Below, in pieces: positions 17,176 through 25,683 of a stretch of DNA of 40,891 nucleotides. The notes beneath the pieces are model-generated. The model was not told where the DNA came from. It was given only the letters and a program-made list of their open reading frames with translations, and ran no database searches. How positions within the stretch are numbered: the first letter of the stretch is position 1; the number at the start of each line of letters is the position of its first letter. This DNA comes from JBBQDZ01 sp038237515 (GTDB lineage: Bacteria; Actinomycetota; Thermoleophilia; Gaiellales; Gaiellaceae): positions 1-40,891 of the forward strand of contig JBBRYP010000037.1 in NCBI GenBank assembly GCA_038237515.1, given 5' to 3'. The position numbers and the translations under genes were made by a program.

Positions 17176-17640
17176 GGGGCTTCCCGGCTTGGCCCGCGGG
17201 TACGTCCCATGGTCCGCTTACGGTCGCGGCCGGAGCCGGGCTTGCCCGGCGGGAGGCCAGCCGCGGCTGGTCAAGCGGGAGCGCAAAAGGAGGGGTCCGT
17301 GGGGGAACCCCGGTTCCCCCACGCTACTGCTCGTCGGGGCTTCCAGGCTCGGCCCGCGGGTACGTCCGCTTACGGTCGCGGCCGGAGCCGGGCTTGCCCG
17401 GGGGAGGCCAGCCGCGGCTGGTCAAGCGGGAGCGCAAAAGGAGAAGGTCCGTGGGGGAACCCGGTTCCCCCGCGCTACTGCTCGTCGGGGCTTCCAGGGT
17501 CGGCCCGCGGGCATGTCCGCTTACGGTCGCGGCCGGAGCCGGGCTTGCCCGGCGGGAGGCCAGCCGCGGCTGGTCAAGCGGGAGCGCAGAAGGAAGGGGT
17601 CCGCGGGGGAACCCTGGGTTCCCCCGCGCTAATGCTCGTC
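17176..17640. repeat. three tandem copies of a ~155-bp structured repeat
   Basis: Units at 17176-17335 (160), 17336-17486 (151) and 17487-17640 (154) are nearly identical apart from short indels. Each runs from GGGGCTTCC to CTGCTCGTC or ATGCTCGTC. Each unit holds three palindromes: GCCGGGCTTGCCCGGC (imperfect in unit 2), CCAGCCGCGGCTGG, and a GGGGGAACC/GGTTCCCCC hairpin. The last 12 bases of every unit equal the last codons and stop of the aminotransferase read on the minus strand (Asp-Glu-His-stop in the real gene, Asp-Glu-Gln-stop in the copies), so the array is fused to that gene's 3' end. All reading frames are open through high GC only; I see no gene in the array. It fills the 512-base gap after the MFS gene. 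Confidence 0.85.
17602..17628 (-). terminator. hairpin directly after the aminotransferase stop
   Basis: CGCGGGGGAACCC on one side pairs with GGGTTCCCCCGCG on the other around a one-base loop region, starting one base beyond the stop codon of the aminotransferase. It is the hairpin of repeat unit 3; equivalent hairpins occur at 17299-17322 (unit 1) and about 17451-17474 (unit 2). Probable transcription terminator or 3'-end stabiliser for the leftward gene. Confidence 0.55.
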
Positions 17641-18975
17641 CGCCAGCGAGAGGACCTCGTCGAGGATCCCGAGGCCCTCGTCGAGCTCCTCGCGCGTGAT
17701 CGTCAGCGGCGGGACGATCCCGACGACGTTCCAGTGCGTGAAGAGGTAGAGCCCGCGCTCGAGCGCCGCCTTCACGAGCCTCGTCACCGGCGCGACGGCC
17801 TCGCCGGCGGCGTTGAAGGGCACCAGCGGCTCCCGGGTCCCGCGGTCGCGGACGAGCTCGAGGCCCCAGAAGAGGCCGAGCCCGCGCACGTCCCCGATCG
17901 ACGGGTGGCGATCTGCAAGCTTCGGCAGCTCCTGCGCCAGCGTCTCCCCCATCGCGGCCGCGTTCTCGACGACACCCTCCTCGCGGAAGGCCTCGACCGA
18001 GGCGACGCCCGCCGCGCACGCCAGGGGATGTCCGCTGTAGGTGAGCCCGCCGGCGAAGTACCGATCCTTGATCGAGTCGTAGACGCCGTCGCGAACGGTC
18101 ATCGCCCCGAGCGGGACGTAACCGGAGTTGATGCCCTTCGCGGTCGTGATGATGTCCGGTACGACTTCCCAGTGCTCGCAGGCGAACCAGCGGCCGGTCC
18201 TGCCCCAGCCGGCCATCACCTCGTCGAGGATCAGGAGGATGCCGTGCCGGTCGCACACCTCGCGAATCGAACGCAGGTAGCCATCCGGCGGCACGATGAT
18301 CCCGTTCGTGCCGGTGACGGTCTCCAGGATCACCGCCGCGACGGTCTGCGGCCCCTCGTACTGGAGGATCTCCTCCAGGTGCGGCGCGCCCGTGCACACG
18401 GGGCAGGGATCGGGATGCCCGGCGGGGCAGCGGTAGGTGTACGGGTCGAACATCCGCACGACGCCCGGTAGCCCCGGCTCCGCGTACCAGCGGCGCGGGT
18501 CGCCGGTGAGCGCGATCGCGCCGCCGGTCGCCCCGTGGTAGGAGCGGTAGCGGGCGACGATCTTCTGGCGGCCGGTCACCCAGCGCGCGAGCTTGACGGC
18601 GTTCTCGTTGGCCTCGGCGCCGCCGTTCGTGAAGAAGGTGTGGTTGAGATCGCCCGGCATCACCTCGGCGACGAGCCGCGCGAGCTCGGAACGCTTGTCG
18701 TTCGCCATCGGAGGGCCGATCGTGCAGAGGCGATCGGCCTGTTCCTTGATCGCGGCCACGATCTTCGGGTGCTGGTGCCCGAGATTCAGGTTGACGAGCT
18801 GTGAGGCGAAGTCGAGGTAGCGCCTGCCCTCGTAGTCCCAGAAGTAGCGTCCGTCCGCGCCGGCGACGGCGAGCGGGGACAGCGCGGATTGCACCGACCA
18901 GGAGTGGATCAGGTACTCGCGGTCGTCCGCGAGCACCTGCTCGCCCGCGCGGGAGTCGACCTCGACCGTGGCCAT
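17629..18975 (-). CDS. class III PLP-dependent omega-aminotransferase (beta-alanine or taurine:pyruvate type)
   Basis: 448 residues, normal for the class. PLP-binding features: Asp251 in LILDEVMAGWGRTG and the Schiff-base Lys280 in TTAKGINSGYVPLGA; also FTNGGAEANENAVKLAR and YHGATGGAIALTGD. N-terminal HSWSVQSALSPL is close to omega-aminotransferases acting on taurine or beta-alanine with pyruvate. An insert at residues ~181-200 carries three cysteines (YRCPAGHPDPCPVC), of unknown purpose. It is divergent from the semialdehyde dehydrogenase 112 bases away, and the two would convert beta-alanine or 3-aminoisobutyrate to malonate or methylmalonate semialdehyde and then to acetyl- or propionyl-CoA, the last steps of reductive pyrimidine breakdown. 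The exact amine donor is inferred from context. Confidence 0.88.
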   Translation of the reverse strand: MATVEVDSRAGEQVLADDREYLIHSWSVQSALSPLAVAGADGRYFWDYEGRRYLDFASQLVNLNLGHQHPKIVAAIKEQADRLCTIGPPMANDKRSELARLVAEVMPGDLNHTFFTNGGAEANENAVKLARWVTGRQKIVARYRSYHGATGGAIALTGDPRRWYAEPGLPGVVRMFDPYTYRCPAGHPDPCPVCTGAPHLEEILQYEGPQTVAAVILETVTGTNGIIVPPDGYLRSIREVCDRHGILLILDEVMAGWGRTGRWFACEHWEVVPDIITTAKGINSGYVPLGAMTVRDGVYDSIKDRYFAGGLTYSGHPLACAAGVASVEAFREEGVVENAAAMGETLAQELPKLADRHPSIGDVRGLGLFWGLELVRDRGTREPLVPFNAAGEAVAPVTRLVKAALERGLYLFTHWNVVGIVPPLTITREELDEGLGILDEVLSLADEH

Positions 18976-19087
18976 GGAGCGATCCTACCCGGCTGCCGGC
19001 GTCATCGACCACGGCCGTCTGCGCCGGCTCGTCCCGCCAACGGCGAAAGGCGACGCGCTACGCTCAGCGCAGCGAGAAGGAGGAGTC

Positions 19088-20626
<1,539 letters not shown>

Positions 20627-20634
20627 CTCCGGCG

Positions 20635-20975
20635 ATGGCTGGGCGCCGATACGAGGGGCGGCGACGGGGCGTGTCCGTTGCCGAGATCGTCCGGAAAGCG
20701 GTGGATCAGCACCTGCCCCGCCCCCGGGCCGCCCGCTCTCCTACTTCGGCATCGAGGAGGGCGGCCCGCCCGACGCCTCGGAGCGCGTCGCGAGTACGTG
20801 CGCCGCTCGGCGCGCCGCCGCACGTCGCCCCTCAAACGCTGGTCGTCGACGCCGGGCCGCTCGCCGCGGCCGCGGCGACCCGAGATCGCAACTCGGAAGC
20901 GCCCGACGACGATAACTGCGGGCGCTCCCGCGCATTTCTCGACCCGCCCCGCGAGGCGGCGCGCTCCTCCGGTGC
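20635..20975 (+). pseudogene. decayed antitoxin/PIN-toxin (VapBC-type) remnant
   Basis: This 349-base stretch after mmsA contains broken pieces of a toxin-antitoxin locus. Frame 1 from ATG 20635 gives RRRGVSVAEIVRKAVDQHL, a ribbon-helix-helix antitoxin core. A second frame continues YFGIEEGGPPDASERV and a third EYVRRSARRR, as expected for an antitoxin C-terminus after two frameshifts. Around 20840 the start of a PIN toxin is visible (LVVDAGPLAAAAATRDRN, containing the first catalytic Asp), but it runs out within ~20 residues and the remaining PIN acidic residues are missing. Non-functional. Confidence 0.6.
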
Positions 20976-21197
20976 TCAGCGGGCCCGCGGCGGCGGCGGA
21001 GGCGGCTGGCCGACACCGCTGCGGAAGCGCCCCTGGAGCTCCGCGAGGTCGAGCTGGCCAAGCAGGAGCGCCCCCCCGACGTAGAAGACGAGGGCCCCGA
21101 CGAGGCAGAGGATCGCATGTGCAAAGTCGAAGCCGATCCACACGGCGACGAATGCGAAGCCGAGCGCGGCGGCGAACTGTCCTGGACTCATCATCAC
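20976..21197 (-). CDS. small two-helix membrane protein (DUF2273-like) of the Asp23 operon
   Basis: 73 residues from GTG 21197 (MMMSPGQFAAAL). Two hydrophobic helices (FAAALGFAFVAVWIGFDFAH and ILCLVGALVFYVGGALLLG) are followed by a short tail ending in a poly-Pro run. The size, helices and last position in an Asp23 gene cluster match the small membrane partner found next to alkaline-shock proteins (DUF2273-type). It overlaps the preceding gene by four bases (GTGA). Likely membrane anchor or scaffold for Asp23 proteins; direct evidence is limited to topology and context. Confidence 0.7.
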   Translation of the reverse strand: MMMSPGQFAAALGFAFVAVWIGFDFAHAILCLVGALVFYVGGALLLGQLDLAELQGRFRSGVGQPPPPPPRAR

Positions 21198-21799
21198 TTG
21201 AGCTCCCTTCGGTGCTTGCGGTCGAATCCGGCGAGGGTGACGTTGACAGGCATGGCCGGTAGGTCGTGTCGCGCGAGCGACGCGGCGACGCTGCCGCGAA
21301 CCTCCTGGACGGTGCTCGGCGCGGCGCGAGCCCGGCTCAAGGAGACGTCCACGCTGACCCCCTTAGCGCCTTCGTACCGCGCAGCGGCGGCGCTCACTGC
21401 CGGATGCTCCTCGGCGGCGAGCTCGGCGGCCCGCTCGATCGCCCGCGGCTCGACCGTCACGGTCGTCACCTCGTCCTCGTAGAGATCGAGGCTCGTGCGG
21501 GCTAGGTACGGGCGGGGGATCTCCTTCCACGCGAGGTAGGCGCAGAGGAGGAACGTTGCCAAGCCGGAGAGGCCGGCGATCAGCCGGACACGACCTGTGA
21601 CGTCCTCGGGCCGAAGGCCGGCGAAGTAGTCGTAGGCCGTGCGGTAGGCGCTGATGTCGTTGACCGAGTGCGGCGCGACCTTGAACGCCAGCAGGATCAC
21701 CATCAGGCCGTACCAGGCGAGCGCGGCCGCGAAGGCGACCACGAGGAGATCGCCGAGGTGCGCGAGCGGCGAGGTGTGCGCCCGGAGGCGCTGGCGCAT
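21194..21799 (-). CDS. two-helix membrane protein, AmaP-like position in the Asp23 operon
   Basis: 201 residues. An N-terminal hydrophobic segment (LLVVAFAAALAWYGLMVILL) and a second at about residues 80-100 (LIAGLSGLATFLLCAYLAW) bracket a ~35-residue extracellular loop. The soluble C-terminal ~95 residues (from LDLYEDEVTTVTVEPRAIER) have an Asp23-like strand-helix pattern, including VSVDVSLSRA and VNVTLAGFD. This is the architecture of AmaP, which anchors Asp23 to the membrane in Firmicutes. The ATG overlaps the upstream stop (TGATG). The assignment to AmaP is by layout only. Confidence 0.65.
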   Translation of the reverse strand: MRQRLRAHTSPLAHLGDLLVVAFAAALAWYGLMVILLAFKVAPHSVNDISAYRTAYDYFAGLRPEDVTGRVRLIAGLSGLATFLLCAYLAWKEIPRPYLARTSLDLYEDEVTTVTVEPRAIERAAELAAEEHPAVSAAAARYEGAKGVSVDVSLSRARAAPSTVQEVRGSVAASLARHDLPAMPVNVTLAGFDRKHRRELK

Positions 21800-22401
21800 C
21801 ACTGGACGCGCTTCCTTCCACGCTCGCCGACCCGCGCCCGCACCCGCGTCCGGAGCCGGAAGCCGGCTGTTAGCGGCGCGACCGCGCCCGAGACGCGGGC
21901 GGCGACCTCCTCGCCGGGGCGGTTCCGCGGATGGAAGGCGGTCACCCTCAGCCTGCCGCCCGCGCGCCACCGGCTGGGGCGCAGCCTCGTCTTGGCAACC
22001 GTCACGCCCCGCTCCTGCTCCGCCAGCGTGCCTGCGATCTGCGCGAGCGGCCGGCGCCGCGCGGCGAGGCGCGCCCCGCCCTCGTCCTCGAGCACGAGAA
22101 CGCGCTCGCGGCGCGGCGCGAGGGCGCCGGCGAGCAGCAGGAGCCCGAGCGCGACCGCGGCCGCTCCCGCGCCCACCGAGATCCATGCCGTCGGTCCGGC
22201 GTGCTCGAGTGACGAGAGGTAGTCGCCGACGACTCCCCGGAGGTCCGGCAACCGCAGATGCCGCGCGAGGGTCGGGAGGCTCAGTGCCCGCGAGTCTCCT
22301 TGAAGCGAGAAGACCGCCGTGGCCATGCCGAGCGCCGCGAGCGCCACGAGCAGCGTGAACGCCGTCAGCCTGACGAGCGCACGAAGCGGCCTGACGATCA
22401 C
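21799..22401 (-). CDS. membrane protein of the Asp23 operon (DUF6286-like)
   Basis: 200 residues from GTG 22401. One hydrophobic helix near the N-terminus (LTAFTLLVALAALGMATAVF) and another at ~92-113 (AWISVGAGAAAVALGLLLLAG) are followed by a basic cytoplasmic part of ~85 residues with the pattern VTVAKTRLRPSRW, GRLRVTAF and a strongly Arg-rich end. In actinobacteria, proteins of this type accompany Asp23 genes. It overlaps both neighbours by a few bases, so the operon is translationally coupled. Function beyond membrane attachment of the stress complex is unknown. Confidence 0.65.
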   Translation of the reverse strand: MIVRPLRALVRLTAFTLLVALAALGMATAVFSLQGDSRALSLPTLARHLRLPDLRGVVGDYLSSLEHAGPTAWISVGAGAAAVALGLLLLAGALAPRRERVLVLEDEGGARLAARRRPLAQIAGTLAEQERGVTVAKTRLRPSRWRAGGRLRVTAFHPRNRPGEEVAARVSGAVAPLTAGFRLRTRVRARVGERGRKRVQ

Positions 22402-22763
22402 CTGGGTCCCTCGAGAGCCTCGACGTCCTCGATCGAGACGTGGATCGTCCCGACGCTCGGCCCGAGCCCGGCCCGATCGGCGCTCCGGAGGACCCGGTCG
22501 CGGATCCGCTCCGCGAGCTGGTGAAGCGGCACCGGGCGCGCGACCAGATGGAGCGCGACGGCATAGCGTCCGTCGGCCTGCGCGGCCGCGACGACGCCCG
22601 CCACCCGCTCCCCCTCCACCTCGGTGACCCAGGCGCCGCGAGGTCCGCCCTCGCTCCGGACGACGCCGTCGACGGCGAGCGCTGCCTCGAGCGCGAGCCG
22701 GGCCAGCTCACCCCGCCCCGACGGGCCCGGCCGCACGCCCAGCGGCGTTTCGAGTTCCGGCAC
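22398..22763 (-). CDS. Asp23/Gls24-like protein, divergent
   Basis: 121 residues from GTG 22763. The fold pattern LARLALEAALAVDGVV, YAVALHLVARPVPLHQLAERIRDRVLR and TIHVSIEDVEAL follows the Asp23 order (helix, strand, helix, strand) but is shorter and more divergent than its neighbour at 22772-23251. It begins 8 bases after that gene, so both come from one message. Likely a subunit of a membrane-associated envelope-stress assembly. Confidence 0.7.
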   Translation of the reverse strand: MPELETPLGVRPGPSGRGELARLALEAALAVDGVVRSEGGPRGAWVTEVEGERVAGVVAAAQADGRYAVALHLVARPVPLHQLAERIRDRVLRSADRAGLGPSVGTIHVSIEDVEALEGPR

Positions 22764-22771
22764 CGCCTTCG

Positions 22772-23251
22772 CTACTGGACGCGCGAGGCTTCCGGCGTCT
22801 CGTCGCCCGGGAAGTGGAGATCGTCGACCGCGACGTTGACCTCGGTGACCGACAGTCCCGTGATGCCCTCGATCCGCTTGATGACGTTGTCGCGCACGGC
22901 CTGTGCGACACGCGGGATCGATTCGCCGTACTCGACGACCACGACCAAGTCTACGGCCGCCTCGCGCTCGCCGACCTCGACCGTGACACCCTGGCTCCGC
23001 TCGTCACTGATGCCGACGCGCTGCGTCACCGAGCCGAGCGCCCTCGAGACGCTGCCGCCAAGCTGGTAAACGCCGCGGACCTCCCGCGTTGCGATGCCAG
23101 CGACCTTGGTGACGACGGTGTCGGCGATCGTTGTCGAGCCGTGCTCCGACTCGAGCGGCGACGCGGCTTCGGGCGCTTCTCCACGCGCCGCGAGGCTGCG
23201 CGAGGGCGCGGTCGTTTCCGCTGGCTTCGGGGTGGTCTGTCCTGCTTCCAC
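22772..23251 (-). CDS. Asp23/Gls24 family envelope stress protein
   Basis: 159 residues. After a disordered ~35-residue start comes the complete Asp23 domain: STTIADTVVTKVAGIATREV, RGVYQLGG, GVTVEVGEREAAVDLVVVVE, YGESIPRVAQAVRDNVIKRI and GITGLSVTEVNVAVDDLHF. This is the canonical member of the cluster and is expected to coat the inner membrane through its membrane partners. GTG start at 23251 with an AAGGAG ribosome site. A 73-base gap upstream, unlike the overlapping genes elsewhere in the operon, contains an ECF-type promoter, so it can be induced separately. Confidence 0.9.
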   Translation of the reverse strand: MEAGQTTPKPAETTAPSRSLAARGEAPEAASPLESEHGSTTIADTVVTKVAGIATREVRGVYQLGGSVSRALGSVTQRVGISDERSQGVTVEVGEREAAVDLVVVVEYGESIPRVAQAVRDNVIKRIEGITGLSVTEVNVAVDDLHFPGDETPEASRVQ

Positions 23252-23291
23252 GTCAGCTCCTTCTGGTGTGATTTCGTCCGTCTTCGATTAG

Positions 23292-23316
23292 AACGGCACA
23301 GGAGCGCGAAAGTTCC
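23292..23316 (-). promoter_or_regulatory. ECF-type promoter upstream of the main Asp23 gene
   Basis: On the minus strand GGAAC (23316-23312, followed by TTT) is separated by exactly 16 bases from CGTT (23295-23292). This matches the general ECF pattern GGAAC-N16/17-CGT. It lies ~41 bases before the GTG of the canonical Asp23 gene. The coupled sigma factor of the same operon is the obvious candidate to recognise it. Confidence 0.55.
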
Positions 23317-23324
23317 GGCCCACG

Positions 23325-24026
23325 TCAGAAACGACGCGGCGAAGGCCGCGAGAGCCGGAACCGACGCGGCTCGGGAGCTTCGGGGTCGCCGAAGACGTCG
23401 TCGACCAGAACGTCGACCCTCGTCGCCTCGAGCCCCGTCAGCGCCTCGACGGAACGCACCACGCGCCGGCGAACCTCGGCAGCCAGATGGGGGATGCTCC
23501 GCCCGTACTCGACCACGAGCCGCACCTCCACAGTCACGCTGTGTCCGGCGACGGCAATCTCGACGCCCCGCGACGCCGGACTGCCGGAGAGGCCGCCGCG
23601 GACCACCCGGACGGCGTGCACGCTGAGCGCATGGATACCCGGAGTGTCGCGAGTGGTCTTCGCAACGATCCGGGCGATGACAGCATCGGCTATGCGCGTA
23701 CTGCCGCGGGGCCCGCTCAGGAGGGCGTGCCGGACGAGCGCCGGGACGATCGCCTCCAGCGGCACGAGTTGCCCCAGAGCTCGCAACTCCCGCCGGATCC
23801 GCACGACGACCTTCTCGATCAGGCGGCTCGGCGGAGCGACGTCCTCCCGGGCCATCTCGCGCACCGTGCCCCACAGCTGCTCGAGCTCTCGCAACGCTGC
23901 TTGGCAGTACGGGCAGACCACCTGATGCTCGGGGTCGACCGGCTCGATGCCCTCGGCGACTTGATCGACAAGGCTCGCGAGGCTCGTGCCGCAGGGAAGG
24001 CGGCGCGTATCGCCGGCCGCGTTCAT
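23325..24026 (-). CDS. zinc-binding anti-sigma motif fused to an Asp23 domain
   Basis: 233 residues. N-terminal ~45 residues contain His34-x3-Cys38-x2-Cys41 (EHQVVCPYC), the zinc-finger signature of ZAS anti-sigma factors, with a further Cys12. After a helical linker, residues ~110-215 form an Asp23/Gls24 domain (STRIADAVIARIVAKTTRDT, VTVEVRLVVEYGRSIPHLA, EVRRRVVRSVEALTGLEATR, VDVLVDDVFGD). The start ATG overlaps the stop of the sigma gene. The layout predicts an anti-sigma factor whose sensor is an Asp23 domain that could join or leave the membrane Asp23 assembly. No transmembrane helix is present, unlike many ZAS proteins. Confidence 0.82.
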   Translation of the reverse strand: MNAAGDTRRLPCGTSLASLVDQVAEGIEPVDPEHQVVCPYCQAALRELEQLWGTVREMAREDVAPPSRLIEKVVVRIRRELRALGQLVPLEAIVPALVRHALLSGPRGSTRIADAVIARIVAKTTRDTPGIHALSVHAVRVVRGGLSGSPASRGVEIAVAGHSVTVEVRLVVEYGRSIPHLAAEVRRRVVRSVEALTGLEATRVDVLVDDVFGDPEAPEPRRFRLSRPSPRRF

Positions 24027-24559
24027 GCCCAGCTCCTCATCGCGACGACAAGCTCGACTCGGGCACGGTGCAGGCGGCTCTTCACCGCGGGGACGCTGAT
24101 CTCCAGGATCTCCGCGATCTCCTCGTAGGAGCGGCCTTCGAGCTCGCGCAGGACGAGCGGGCCCCGTTGCTCGGGCGTCAGCTCCAGGATCGCCCGCCTG
24201 AGGGTTGCGAGTGCGCCGCCGGTCTCGACGGCATGGGCCGGGTCGAGCGTCCGCGCTTCGTGTCGCTCGTCGAGCGGCTCCTCCGGACGACGCGCTTGGA
24301 GGAGGTTCAGGCACCGGTTCGTCACGATCCGGTAGAGCCACGTCGAGAGGGAGCTCGCCCCCCGGAACATCGATAGAGCTTGCCAGGCCTGGACGAACGC
24401 CTCCTGGGCCGCGTCCTCTGCCTCGTCCGGGTCGCCGAGCAGGCGCAGGGCGACGCGGTAGACGCGGGCCTCGTGACGGCGGAGGAGCACCTCGAACGCA
24501 GCGAGATCGCCGACCTGAGCGGCCCGGACGAGCTGGCTGTCGTCTGTCTCGACGACCAC
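24023..24559 (-). CDS. RNA polymerase sigma-70 factor, ECF type, of the Asp23 operon
   Basis: 178 residues from GTG 24559. Region 2: LVRAAQVGDLAAFEVLLRRH, DEAEDAAQEAFVQAWQALSM, STWLYRIVTNRCLNLL. Region 4: LTPEQRGPLVLRELEGRSYE, EIAEILEISVPAVKSRLHRA. First gene of the leftward operon; its stop overlaps the start of the ZAS-Asp23 gene (ATGA), the usual arrangement of a sigma factor with its inhibitor. The 174 bases upstream hold no feature I can name. Confidence 0.9.
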   Translation of the reverse strand: MVVETDDSQLVRAAQVGDLAAFEVLLRRHEARVYRVALRLLGDPDEAEDAAQEAFVQAWQALSMFRGASSLSTWLYRIVTNRCLNLLQARRPEEPLDERHEARTLDPAHAVETGGALATLRRAILELTPEQRGPLVLRELEGRSYEEIAEILEISVPAVKSRLHRARVELVVAMRSWA

Positions 24560-24733
24560 GCGTGCCGTCTTACCACGCGAGCGGGCACAGGCGCTCGACG
24601 CGATGGCGTCTCCACCGCCCGCCGCGACGGCACGGCAATCTCCACCGGACCCGGAGGCGGCCTCCGGCAGTTTCGGTTCGAGTTGGAGTCGAGGGTGGTC
24701 GGTGCGCGAGCCCCAGGGACGCGAGCCAGCGGG

Positions 24734-25654
24734 CTAGGGAGCGTGCAGGCGCCAGACGTCGGCGCCGCGGTAGCTCGCCGCCCAGACGTCGCCGAATGCA
24801 GCGGTGAGGACGAAGGGTCCGGGCCCGACCTTGAAGGTGTCGACGACGGAGTCGGTCGCCGGGTCGATGCGCGTGATCGTGTTGTCGGTGAGGTCGGGGA
24901 CCCAGACGAGCCGGTCTTGCCCGACCACCCCGTCGACCGGCTGCGAACCGACCTTCACCGGGCTCCCGACGGCATCGGTGGCGGGATCGATGCGGCTGAC
25001 CGTCCCCGCCATCACGTTCGAGACCCAGACGCCGTCCTGTGAGGCCTCGAGCCACGCCGGCCACGCCTGGCCGACGTCGATGCGCCGAACGCGGTTGGTC
25101 GCGGGATCGATCCGGAAGAGGCTCGTACCGGAGTTGGAGCCGACCCAGACGGAGCCGGCCGCGAAGGTAAGCCCGGCGGGGGCGCCGCCTGTCCGGATGC
25201 GGGCGACGACACGGTTGCGCCGCGGGTCGATGCGCGACACCCAGCCGCTCAGATTGTCCGAGGACCACACCGAGCCCGCCGCGTAGAGGACGTCGTAGGG
25301 CTGGACGCCGACCTTGATCGACGCGACGACCCTCAGACGCCTGGGATCGATCCGCTCGATCGTGTTCGTGCCGTAGCCGTCGACCCAGACCGCGCCTCCG
25401 CCGACGGCAAGGCCGCACGGCTGGCCACCGACCGGAATCGGTTTACCGGCGACGCGATTGGTGCGCGGGTCGATCCGCGCGATGCTGCTGCTCCCGGACC
25501 TGCTGATCCAGACGAAGCCGAAGCCACCGACCTCGGCGCAAGGGAAACCGCCGGTGCGAACCTTCGCCACGACCTTCGGCGGAGCCTGCGAAGCGGCGAG
25601 CGCCGCCGAGGACACAGCGCCGGCCAGCAGAAGGGTGACAATCCGAGATACCAC
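24734..25654 (-). CDS. secreted beta-propeller (YVTN/Vgb-like) protein
   Basis: 306 residues. Signal peptide MVSRIVTLLLAGAVSSAALA, then about seven ~40-residue repeats, each with a strand pair and the pattern SRIDPxTNxV (ARIDPRTNRVAG, ERIDPRRLRVVA, SRIDPRRNRVVA, FRIDPATNRVRR, SRIDPATDAVGS, TRIDPATDSVVD). This is a virginiamycin-B-lyase/YVTN type propeller; lyase activity is not implied. Start GTG 25654 lies inside the direct-repeat element upstream. It follows the MarR-type gene by 29 bases and could be co-transcribed with it. Confidence 0.82.
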   Translation of the reverse strand: MVSRIVTLLLAGAVSSAALAASQAPPKVVAKVRTGGFPCAEVGGFGFVWISRSGSSSIARIDPRTNRVAGKPIPVGGQPCGLAVGGGAVWVDGYGTNTIERIDPRRLRVVASIKVGVQPYDVLYAAGSVWSSDNLSGWVSRIDPRRNRVVARIRTGGAPAGLTFAAGSVWVGSNSGTSLFRIDPATNRVRRIDVGQAWPAWLEASQDGVWVSNVMAGTVSRIDPATDAVGSPVKVGSQPVDGVVGQDRLVWVPDLTDNTITRIDPATDSVVDTFKVGPGPFVLTAAFGDVWAASYRGADVWRLHAP

Positions 25655-25683
25655 GAACTCGGGTTATATACCACGAACTCGGG
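25648..25683. promoter_or_regulatory. two 16-bp direct repeats at the start of the propeller gene
   Basis: ATACCACGAACTCGGG occurs at 25648-25663 and again at 25668-25683, a 20-bp period, i.e. two DNA turns. The first copy covers the GTG start of the propeller gene (minus strand) and the second ends next to the stop codon of the MarR-type regulator at 25684. Candidate operator or duplicated start region. Confidence 0.55.

Noticed and set aside
17176..17640. CRISPR array or repeat-protein gene
   Set aside because: Only three units, of ~155 bp, with no unique spacers between short repeats; the open frames differ between units and simply reflect high GC, with no consistent start or ribosome site.
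24734..25654. Virginiamycin B lyase assignment
   Set aside because: The repeats show only the propeller fold; lyase-specific catalytic residues could not be confirmed.
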